From Bacillota bacterium (GTDB taxonomy: Bacteria > Bacillota > Clostridia > Acetivibrionales > DSM-1351): DNA of 64,000 nt. The position numbers and the translations under genes were made by a program. The notes under the pieces were generated by a model. That model was not told the DNA's origin and ran no database searches. It was given only the letters and a program-made list of their open reading frames with translations. Within the stretch, counting starts at the first letter, position 1, and each line of letters opens with the position of its first letter. Where the stretch lies: positions 138,562 through 202,561 of the forward strand of contig JAEYHZ010000031.1 of NCBI GenBank assembly GCA_023409265.1. The letters are read 5' to 3'. This document shows positions 1-6,131 of this stretch, in pieces.

Positions 1-1
1 T

Positions 2-340
2 GGAACAATGCTGGGGCAGGACGGCAAGGTATATGGACAGGGTTCGGTTGATTTTCTCACTGCACTGGCGGCTATACAGCTGGAAAACGGATTGCGGCCA
101 GATCAGGTTGGTCTGGGATTGCCAGCTTCCCGCCTGGGTGCAGGCAGTGGTTATGTTGACCCAAGTGTTGTGAATTCTGCTCTGGATTGTCTTGCTGCAG
201 GTACCAATGGCGGTACTTATAAGCCTCCACGAACATATCCTGCAATTCGTGGTGCAATGACCTGGTCGATTAACTGGGATGCCTCAAATAATTATAATTT
301 TGCTAATACGGTAAGCCCAAAGCTTAAGTCACTTCCGTAA
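2..340 (+). CDS. GH18 chitinase-like enzyme, C-terminal fragment
   Basis: The reading frame is open to the left window edge, so the start and catalytic core lie outside. What remains is about 112 residues of the last part of a glycoside hydrolase 18 barrel. The stretch around GAMTWSINWD is the typical last beta strand of ChiD/ChiA-type bacterial chitinases, where the Trp lines the substrate cleft, and LRPDQVGLGLPAS is the preceding strand with its loop. The protein stops shortly after the barrel with no dockerin or other trailing module visible, so it is not a cellulosomal subunit by its C terminus. Expected role is hydrolysis of chitin or related GlcNAc polymers; the active-site DxxDxDxE motif would be upstream and is not seen. 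A strong terminator follows directly. Confidence 0.8.
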   Translation, partial: GTMLGQDGKVYGQGSVDFLTALAAIQLENGLRPDQVGLGLPASRLGAGSGYVDPSVVNSALDCLAAGTNGGTYKPPRTYPAIRGAMTWSINWDASNNYNFANTVSPKLKSLP

Positions 341-361
341 ATAGATAAAAAATTTTGTCTT

Positions 362-397
362 AAAATGCAGGGCTAAGAGTTCTTAGCCCTGCATTTT
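362..397 (+). terminator. Rho-independent terminator after the GH18 gene
   Basis: A near-perfect inverted repeat (AAAATGCAGGGCTAAG paired with CTTAGCCCTGCATTTT) has a very short loop and runs into a T-rich 3' arm. The A-rich 5' arm also makes it usable on the minus strand. Confidence 0.85.
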
Positions 398-487
398 AAA
401 ATATGTATTCTCTTTCATATGTGTTAACCTTTAACTGGAACCTCTTTACTGTTATAATTGTAATAGAATTTTAGGAAAGAGGTACAT

Positions 488-1303
488 ATGGCAGATTATA
501 GCAAATACTTAATAATTAGTGATTTGGATGGAACATTGATTAATTCACGACAATTCATTTCCGATAAAAATCTGAATGCAATAAAATATTTCACAGATCA
601 GGGCGGAAGCTTTGCAATTGCAACAGGAAGGGCCATACAAAATATAAGACCTTATATAAAAAATCTTGAATTAAATGGACCTTGTATTCTTTATAACGGA
701 GCAGCAGTTTATGATTTCAGTCACGAAAAACTGCTACAGGCGGAATTCCTGGAAAAGTATATGCTGGTTGATTACATCAATTACTGCTTGAACACATATG
801 AACAAATGGCAGTTGAGATATTTACGCCAGAAGGAATGTACATAGTATCTCCCGAACAAAATATCGATCCCTATGTAGAACGTGAAAATATGTCGTATTC
901 AAGGGCAGATTTAAAAGAGGTATTGGAACATGATTTGTTGAAATTAATGCTGTATGATAAACATGACACTTTAAAAGAGGCTCGAAAGGCATTTGCCAAC
1001 TTCAGCCTGGCAGACAAATTTGATAATGTCTTCTCACATGAATTTTATTTTGAAGTATTAAAGAAAGGTGTTTCAAAAGGTTCAGCATTACAAGGACTGA
1101 GGCAGCATAAAGAGTACAGGGACAAAAACATTGTTTGTGTGGGTGACTATGATAATGATATAGAAATGATAAGGTATGCCGATCTGGGACTGGCAGTTGA
1201 AAACGCAAGGGCATGTGTGAAACAGGCAGCTGATAGAGTAACAGTAAGTAATGACAAGGATGCTTTATATGAAATAATTTATAATATCATTCCGGATTTA
1301 TGA
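488..1303 (+). CDS. Cof-type HAD-IIB family phosphatase
   Basis: A 271-residue haloacid-dehalogenase phosphatase of the Cof/YkrA class. Motif I DLDGTLI is near residue 13, with Asp as the nucleophile. A threonine-containing motif II (IATGRA) is near residue 45. The C-terminal motif GDYDNDIEMI is near residue 219 and supplies the Mg-binding aspartates. The middle holds the type IIB cap. Such enzymes remove phosphate from sugar phosphates or cofactor intermediates in the cytosol; the substrate cannot be told from sequence. Start ATG is supported by the ribosome site GGAAAGAGG at about 474-482. It stands alone between a terminator upstream and a long spacer downstream. Confidence 0.85.
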   Translation: MADYSKYLIISDLDGTLINSRQFISDKNLNAIKYFTDQGGSFAIATGRAIQNIRPYIKNLELNGPCILYNGAAVYDFSHEKLLQAEFLEKYMLVDYINYCLNTYEQMAVEIFTPEGMYIVSPEQNIDPYVERENMSYSRADLKEVLEHDLLKLMLYDKHDTLKEARKAFANFSLADKFDNVFSHEFYFEVLKKGVSKGSALQGLRQHKEYRDKNIVCVGDYDNDIEMIRYADLGLAVENARACVKQAADRVTVSNDKDALYEIIYNIIPDL

Positions 1304-1702
1304 GGATTGCTAAAATAGGAGAAATAATCAGAAAATGAGTTGCATGACTTGAGCCTGAATCTTGTTCCCCTGGCGGTTTTTGCTATCTAAGCAAACAGGA
1401 TTGGGTGATTTATGACTCTCATGAGCATTATATTACTTTGGCATAGAGATAGTCCAGATGCTATCAAGGGACTTTGTAATGGTGCAAGAATTGATGGCAA
1501 GTTATTTTGTGATGAATGTTTACCATCAGACCATCGGTGGGCTTTCTGATAAAACTTGTAACTGTACTATTCGAGAAAATATATTTGGTGTAATCAAAAA
1601 GTGCTGAAAGTGAGTTTTGAGTCCAATTAAATATAATTGAATTCAATTAAAAATGGTGCTAATATAGAAAATATAATCAAGAAAGTCAAATTCATGATTG
1701 AA
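1304..1702. other. Long spacer, possible degraded coding sequence
   Basis: About 400 bases lie between the HAD gene and the tRNA promoter. A 45-codon plus-strand ORF at 1412-1549 (ATG, preceded by GGATTGGGTG) has a cysteine pair pattern (LCNGARIDGKLFCDECL) that looks protein-like but matches no family I recognise. It may be a small gene or a remnant of a larger one. No terminator follows it and nothing else in the spacer is supported. Confidence 0.3.
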
Positions 1703-1732
1703 TTGACAATATTATGTTCTGTTAATTATAAC
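1703..1732 (+). promoter_or_regulatory. SigA promoter for tRNA-Thr
   Basis: TTGACA at 1703-1708 and TATAAC at 1727-1732 are separated by 18 bases, and the tRNA begins 22 bases after the -10 box. Confidence 0.7.
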
Positions 1733-1754
1733 TACGATACTGGTGAGTTTTAAT

Positions 1755-1830
1755 GCTGGAATAGCACAGTTGGCAGTGCAGCTGATTCGTAATCAGCAGG
1801 TCGAGGGTTCAAGTCCCTTTTCCAGCTCCA
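1755..1830 (+). tRNA. tRNA-Thr (anticodon CGT)
   Basis: A 76-base cloverleaf with encoded CCA. The acceptor arm GCTGGAA pairs with TTCCAGC, with T as discriminator. The anticodon stem GCTGA/TCAGC carries the loop TTCGTAA, giving CGT, which reads ACG. The T arm contains GGTTCAAGTCC. It is a single tRNA transcribed from its own promoter. Its last 21 bases are repeated 206 bases downstream, so this tRNA end is a duplicated site. Confidence 0.93.
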
Positions 1831-2009
1831 GAGAATAAATGCTTATGAAATAAGCATTTATTTTTTTACAAAAAAACAGGGAGTTGAACCCGAGAGGGCT
1901 GCGAGCGTAAAGAAAAAGTGCTGAACGCACTTTTTTAGCTTGCAGTAGGAGCCCGGCACCTGAGAAAGCGAAGGTGGGCGACGTCACAGTATTTGAAGCG
2001 GAGCTGAGA
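1810..2009 (+). repeat. tRNA-linked 200-bp structured repeat, copy 1
   Basis: Copy 1 begins inside the tRNA-Thr T arm (CAAGTCCC...) and runs 200 bases. It differs from copy 2 at only two positions (C/T in the stretch after the T run, G/C in GGGAGTTGAACCC against GGGACTTGAACCC). After the tRNA terminator it becomes clearly GC-richer than its surroundings and holds nested inverted repeats: CTGCGAGC pairs with GCTTGCAG around an inner hairpin AAAAAGTGC-TGAA-CGCACTTTTT, with GGG/CCC outside. The antisense of its middle resembles a tRNA T arm. The antisense frame crossing it is a shadow, not a gene. Confidence 0.85.
1834..1867 (+). terminator. Terminator after tRNA-Thr
   Basis: The 12-bp stem 1834-1845/1851-1862 with a 5-base loop (TGAAA) is followed by a run of seven T. 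The same hairpin is present again in the second repeat copy, at about 2040-2073. Confidence 0.8.
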
Positions 2010-2015
2010 ATACTA

Positions 2016-2215
2016 CAAGTCCCTTTTCCAGCTCCAGAGAATAAATGCTTATGAAATAAGCATTTATTTTTTTATAAAAAAACAGGGACTTGAACCCGAG
2101 AGGGCTGCGAGCGTAAAGAAAAAGTGCTGAACGCACTTTTTTAGCTTGCAGTAGGAGCCCGGCACCTGAGAAAGCGAAGGTGGGCGACGTCACAGTATTT
2201 GAAGCGGAGCTGAGA
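2016..2215 (+). repeat. tRNA-linked 200-bp structured repeat, copy 2
   Basis: Exact 206-base period to copy 1 with no indels and two substitutions. It begins with the same last 21 bases of tRNA-Thr, including CCA, but the rest of the tRNA is absent, so it is not a second tRNA. A 6-base unrelated spacer (2010-2015) separates the copies. Confidence 0.85.
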
Positions 2216-2252
2216 TATTATGAATATAATTGAAAGCAAGCTAAAGGCTTAA

Positions 2253-2732
2253 CTATATAGCGAAAATCCTTTTAATCCTATAGAACCATTTATATATGAT
2301 CATTTCGAAGTAAAATACCAGTGACATGCTGATCCATGTCCAGTACCACCTCCATGAATGATATTTAATTACCCAAGTATATCTTTCCAGAAAATACTCA
2401 ATTAAAGTAAATGCTGAACTATAAAGAAAATAATATAATACCCTTAATTTAAAAGGTTTACTATATGGATAATTCAGAATGAAAAAAATTGTAATGATTG
2501 GGAGTACAAAATATTCAAATAAAAAACTTGTAGCATTAGCCCTTGACAGCTCGCGTACAGGGTAATCCAGGCTGGTAAATTCTACGGCAAATAGTCCCAA
2601 AATCCACGTAAAGAACTGTGTAGAGATAAAAATGAATGAAGCTTGAGTTATTTTTTTTCTGGGAATAAACAATATTGAAATGAAACTGATAACCCATGCA
2701 CTTACAAGTATAATTTTTTCAATGGGGAACAT
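2253..2732 (-). CDS. CBO0543-family membrane protein
   Basis: A 159-residue all-helical membrane protein with about five hydrophobic segments. It contains the family signature (S)LDYPVRELSRANATSFLFEY, which is also present in the neighbour as SIEYPVREFSRATQVGFTTNY, so the two are paralogues. Members are common in spore-forming Firmicutes and have no established biochemical function. The start lies inside the last 14 bases of the upstream paralogue, which implies translational coupling. It converges on the tRNA-linked repeat downstream; I see no terminator of its own. Confidence 0.75.
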   Translation of the reverse strand: MFPIEKIILVSAWVISFISILFIPRKKITQASFIFISTQFFTWILGLFAVEFTSLDYPVRELSRANATSFLFEYFVLPIITIFFILNYPYSKPFKLRVLYYFLYSSAFTLIEYFLERYTWVIKYHSWRWYWTWISMSLVFYFEMIIYKWFYRIKRIFAI

Positions 2733-3228
2733 GATTGTCTTCTCCTGTTAACAAGGCTTCCTTTTTTGAAAACCATGAAATATAAATATGGCAGATAATA
2801 AAATCAACAGAAAAATTAATATATAGGCGGATAATCTGAGAAAGCGGAGTTCCCTTTTTTATGTTTTCCAAATCGGTATAAACAGCAGTGAAATAGATAA
2901 ACCAAACAATTACTGATACAAAAATAAAAAAGTGCAAAATTTTATTGGCCCAAGAGGCTTTGGTGGGAAAAAGAAGAATGAACCATACATATACCATTGG
3001 AAAGAATATGTAATTAGTAGTAAAACCAACTTGGGTTGCCCGTGAAAACTCTCTTACAGGATATTCGATGGACCCGATTTGTACAAGAATAAGAGCTACA
3101 GCCCAAGTAAGGGTTTGAAATATGCAAAAACTTATTAGTGCAAGCCTATACTTGTCTTTTGGAATATAAACAACCGATGCAATTGAAATAGCGGTAATTG
3201 CTACTAAAATAAAACGCTCCAATGTCAT
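2719..3228 (-). CDS. CBO0543-family membrane protein (paralogue)
   Basis: A 169-residue protein with about five transmembrane helices and the YPVREFSRA signature in its centre. It is the first gene of a two-gene minus-strand operon. The ATG is preceded by AGGAAGTG about 10 bases upstream. Its end overlaps the start of the second paralogue by 14 bases. Function is unknown. A tandem pair of diverged paralogues suggests a two-subunit membrane assembly or simple gene duplication; the sequence does not decide. Confidence 0.75.
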   Translation of the reverse strand: MTLERFILVAITAISIASVVYIPKDKYRLALISFCIFQTLTWAVALILVQIGSIEYPVREFSRATQVGFTTNYIFFPMVYVWFILLFPTKASWANKILHFFIFVSVIVWFIYFTAVYTDLENIKKGTPLSQIIRLYINFSVDFIICHIYISWFSKKEALLTGEDNHVPH

Positions 3229-3368
3229 GCATTAACACTTCCTAAAAAATTATTAGTTATAATATTCTCCTAATTGCGAAATTTATTTACGCATAATACT
3301 TAATTCGCATAATTTTATATAAATAGTAAATCAGAAGAATAGGATTTTTAAAGATAAAATTTTATTGT

Positions 3369-3399
3369 TTGCATTGTAACCCTTTTTTTATGGTATACT
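3369..3399 (+). promoter_or_regulatory. Possible promoter for the zinc-ribbon-like gene
   Basis: TATACT at 3394-3399 carries an upstream TGG (extended -10). A TTGCAT-like -35 lies at 3369-3374 with a 19-base spacer. Confidence 0.4.
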
Positions 3400-3431
3400 A
3401 ATAATTCATACAATACTGAAGGGATGATATA

Positions 3432-3668
3432 ATGGCAGAATTTTGTAAATGTGGATCCGTTATGATTAGCGGAAGTTGTACCAACAAAAATTGCAGCAAT
3501 AAAGTAGCTAAACAAGTAAAAAAGGCAGCTCCATCAAAAATCAGCAAAACTGGCCGTACAAAAATTTCCGTGGAGAATCCGGTAACAAAAAGCTCGAAAG
3601 CACCAAGGGCATCTAAATGTATCACTTACCATATAAGTGAATTGCCGCCTAAAGAACAACACAATTAA
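3432..3668 (+). CDS. Small cysteine- and lysine-rich protein, zinc-ribbon-like
   Basis: A 78-residue protein. The N terminus FCKCGSVMISGSCTNKNC carries four cysteines as CxC plus CxxxxC, which looks like a compact zinc knuckle. It is followed by a basic, Ser/Thr/Ala-rich tail (KQVKKAAPSK and so on), suggestive of nucleic-acid contact. I do not recognise a named family. ATG at 3432 has GAAGGGATG as ribosome site. It is monocistronic: a promoter-like sequence lies upstream and a hairpin terminator downstream. The coding call rests on the RBS, the cysteine pattern and the flanking signals. Confidence 0.65.
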   Translation: MAEFCKCGSVMISGSCTNKNCSNKVAKQVKKAAPSKISKTGRTKISVENPVTKSSKAPRASKCITYHISELPPKEQHN

Positions 3669-3720
3669 ATATTAGGCTGTTACAGATACATAGGTATCAG
3701 ATTGTCGCAGCTTTACAACG

Positions 3721-3753
3721 ATAACGCCTCAATTGAGTGCGTTATTTGTTTTT
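3721..3753 (+). terminator. Terminator after the small cysteine-rich gene
   Basis: Stem ATAACGC (3721-3727) / GCGTTAT (3739-3745) with an inner TCAATTGA, followed by TTGTTTTT. Confidence 0.7.
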
Positions 3754-3864
3754 AACAGGTTAAAATTACTCCTGAGCAGGAATTTTAAAAGAAGTTGTCG
3801 AAAATATTCACTTATATTAAAACCATTTGCACTTAATTAAAACCATTTGAATAAGGGGATTTTT

Positions 3865-4452
3865 ATGACAATTAAAGAACGTTATCTTGACATATACAAT
3901 ACATATATTCATAGAGAGGGCTCGGACAAGCTGTTGGAATATCTTTTATCAAAATCAAGCGATTTCTTTACAGCACCCGCCAGCACTAGATTTCATGGGG
4001 CATATGAAGGAGGGCTTGCCGAGCACAGCATTAATGTATTCGATTGCCTAAAAGACTATCTGTCCAGAGAGAGAGTCCGAAGTGTATACAAACTTGAATA
4101 TGATCAGGAAAGTATTGCAATCGTGGCACTGCTGCACGACCTGTGCAAAATTAACTGCTATAAGGCAGGCTCAAGAAATGTCAAGGATGAAAATGGTGTA
4201 TGGCATAGCGTGCCAACATTCGAATATGATGACAGGCTTCCTTATGGTCATGGAGAGAAATCCGTATATATAATTACCGGTTTTATGAAGCTGACAAGAG
4301 AAGAGGCCTTTGCAATCAGATACCATATGGGCTTCTCAGGGGTAGAAGACAAGCGTAATGTGGGAGATGCATTTCAACAGTTTCCTCTGGCTTTTGCATT
4401 AAATATGGCTGATATGGAAGCAACTTATTTTCTTGAGGGTAAAAATCAATGA
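3865..4452 (+). CDS. HD-domain hydrolase-like protein
   Basis: A 195-residue HD-fold protein. The metal ligands are visible as H54 (GGLAEHS) and the doublet H91-D92 (LLHDLCKIN), with a further histidine in YGHGEKS. This layout is common in small clostridial HD proteins that act as phosphohydrolases on nucleotides; the substrate is unknown. The frame extends to a TTG at 3847, but the ribosome site AAGGGG at 3852-3857 lies downstream of it and serves the ATG at 3865, so I chose that start. No partner gene shares its transcript. Confidence 0.75.
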   Translation: MTIKERYLDIYNTYIHREGSDKLLEYLLSKSSDFFTAPASTRFHGAYEGGLAEHSINVFDCLKDYLSRERVRSVYKLEYDQESIAIVALLHDLCKINCYKAGSRNVKDENGVWHSVPTFEYDDRLPYGHGEKSVYIITGFMKLTREEAFAIRYHMGFSGVEDKRNVGDAFQQFPLAFALNMADMEATYFLEGKNQ

Positions 4453-4491
4453 TCTGTTTATTAAATAACTAAAATGCAAGTGAAAAATTGC

Positions 4492-4540
4492 AACCCATGT
4501 AAATGGACTTTTACAAATCTGTTAACATGGGTTCTTTAAT
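4492..4540 (+). terminator. Hairpin terminator after the HD gene
   Basis: AACCCATGT (4492-4500) pairs with ACATGGGTT (4525-4533) across a 24-base loop, followed by CTTTAATTT. The long loop and weak T tail make it moderate. Confidence 0.5.
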
Positions 4541-4708
4541 TTACTCTAGTGTATATATTATAGAAATATCCATGGTGTCCTTGATACCTTTGCCTCGTTG
4601 AAACGTGCTTGAGGAAAGAAAATTTTCTAAAGCCGAAAAATTTTATATTTGACCTATGAGTTATAAAATATTGAAAAAAGGGAATTTTTATCATAAAATT
4701 AAAAATAC

Positions 4709-4823
4709 AGGGATAAAAACACAGTTCTGGTCGGTAGTCCAGACGCAGTAATAGATACTGTCAGTAACCTGCCTCCTAAGGTTGTCCGTTCCTTGTTCAT
4801 CAAAAAATTTAGGAGGATTTTTT
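4709..4823 (+). promoter_or_regulatory. yjdF-type riboswitch with RBS-sequestering platform
   Basis: The leader directly before a yjdF homologue folds by eye into nested stems: CAGG 4709-4712 with CCTG 4768-4771; ACAGT 4721-4725 with ACTGT 4757-4761; TCTGG 4726-4730 with CCAGA 4739-4743. Immediately after, CCTCCTAA (4772-4779) is a perfect complement of TTAGGAGG (4810-4817), which contains the yjdF ribosome site. Known family fact: the yjdF RNA motif precedes yjdF genes in Firmicutes and binds azaaromatic compounds. I infer translational control. The exact 5' edge is uncertain and could begin around 4700. Confidence 0.75.
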
Positions 4824-5240
4824 ATGGACGTCACAAGTCAGATCACTGTTTATTTTGAAGACCCTTTTTGGGTAGGTGTTTATGAACGAAGGAATGGCAA
4901 TTTGCTTGAGGTATCCAGAATTGTTTTTGGAGAAGAACCAAAAGATAATGAGGTATTTTATTATCTTCTCGAAAATTGGGGAAAGTTAAGATTTAGTCCA
5001 CTTATTCAAGCTGAAGGAAGGGAAGAGCGCAAAATAAATCCAAAGAGGATGCAGAGAGCTATTAAAAAACAGCTTTCACGGACAGGAATCGGAACCAAGG
5101 CACAGCAGGCTTTAAAGCTTCAGCAGGAGCAAAATGTAACTCGGAGGAAAGCAAAAAACAAACAACAAATGGAAGAGGAGAAACAGTTAAAGTTTGAATT
5201 GAAACAAATAAAAAAGAAAGAGAAACTCAAAGGAAGGTAA
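4824..5240 (+). CDS. yjdF: YjdF family protein (DUF2992)
   Basis: A 138-residue protein. The N terminus ITVYFEDPFWVGVYER and the core KINPKRMQRAIKKQL...GTKAQQALKLQ match Bacillus YjdF. A long Lys/Gln/Glu-rich tail from about residue 95 is probably helical and basic. Its molecular function is not established; the family is best known for the riboswitch in front of it, which is present here. The frame can be extended to TTG 4782, but AGGAGG at 4812-4817 sets the ATG at 4824. The next gene starts one base after its stop codon, so the two are cotranscribed and tightly coupled. Confidence 0.88.
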   Translation: MDVTSQITVYFEDPFWVGVYERRNGNLLEVSRIVFGEEPKDNEVFYYLLENWGKLRFSPLIQAEGREERKINPKRMQRAIKKQLSRTGIGTKAQQALKLQQEQNVTRRKAKNKQQMEEEKQLKFELKQIKKKEKLKGR

Positions 5241-5241
5241 T

Positions 5242-5997
5242 ATGGAAACTAATTACGAAAAGCAGATTAAAAGCAACAGGCAATTTATGAAAAGTGATTT
5301 TGCTGAATCAGATTATTTATCGGATCAGCAAAAGAAGGTTACTCAACCGCCATTAACCAAAGCAGCTAATGGCAGTGAAATAATTCCGCTGCCAAAAGAT
5401 TTTTCTGATGTAATGCAGGAATCAAATTATTATACAATTCTTCAGCAAAGAAAAAGCGACAGGGTATTTAGTGATAGGGCGATGACAATTCCCCAGTTAT
5501 CCTTTCTTCTGTGGACGACCCAGGGAATAAAGGAAATCCGGGGTAAAAACTATGCTACATTGAGATTTGTTCCTTCTGCTGGGGCAAGGCATCCATTTGA
5601 AACCTATCTGGTTGTCCTTAATGTTGAGAGCTTGAAAAAAGGAATATATCATTACTTGCCCCTGGAGCATTCAATAGAGTTTATAGAGTCCTGCCACAAT
5701 TTGGAAAGGCTGCTTTCAGATAGTCTTTGCGGGCAGGACTGGGCACTTAAGTCGGCAGTTACATTCTTTTACAGTGCAGTACCTTACAGGAGCGAATGGA
5801 GATATAGTAAGGATGCTCACAGGGTGATGCTCCTCGATGCAGGTCATGTTGTACAGAATTTATATTTAAGCAGTAAGGCGGCAGGCTGTGGAACATGTGC
5901 AATTGCTGCATATGATCAGATACTTGCAGACCGGCTGCTGAAACTTGACGGGGAAAATGAATTTGTTATATATGCAGCACCCGTTGGTGTTGTATAG
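5242..5997 (+). CDS. SagB/ThcOx-family nitroreductase-like dehydrogenase
   Basis: A 251-residue FMN-dependent oxidoreductase of the nitroreductase fold, SagB/ThcOx branch. Visible family landmarks are LQQRKSDRVF near residue 69, FVPSAGARHPFE near 111 (flavin phosphate binding) and the C-terminal GCGTCAIAAYDQ region. SagB relatives oxidise thiazolines and oxazolines in peptide maturation, but no precursor peptide or YcaO gene is nearby. Coupling to yjdF under one riboswitch instead suggests reduction or detoxification of an aromatic nitrogen compound. That role is inference. It has about 60 extra N-terminal residues of low complexity before the catalytic fold. Confidence 0.8.
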   Translation: METNYEKQIKSNRQFMKSDFAESDYLSDQQKKVTQPPLTKAANGSEIIPLPKDFSDVMQESNYYTILQQRKSDRVFSDRAMTIPQLSFLLWTTQGIKEIRGKNYATLRFVPSAGARHPFETYLVVLNVESLKKGIYHYLPLEHSIEFIESCHNLERLLSDSLCGQDWALKSAVTFFYSAVPYRSEWRYSKDAHRVMLLDAGHVVQNLYLSSKAAGCGTCAIAAYDQILADRLLKLDGENEFVIYAAPVGVV

Positions 5998-6131
5998 AAA
6001 TTATTAGATGAATAATTAATCGTTTATAACATAATAATTTAAATATAAATTGATTTAAACCTCCGTAACGTATATTAAACTGGTAATTATGAAGCAGTTG
6101 GAAAATTAATTAAGATGGGAAGTACACTTAG

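Noticed and set aside
2016..2036. Second tRNA gene at the start of repeat copy 2
   Set aside because: Only the last 21 bases of the tRNA are present; acceptor 5' strand, D arm and anticodon arm are missing.
1793..2193. Two antisense frames of 64 and 69 codons across the tandem repeat, with nearly identical protein sequences
   Set aside because: They exist only because the repeat is duplicated, they run antisense into the tRNA-Thr T arm, have no ribosome sites, and their middle is an RNA hairpin.
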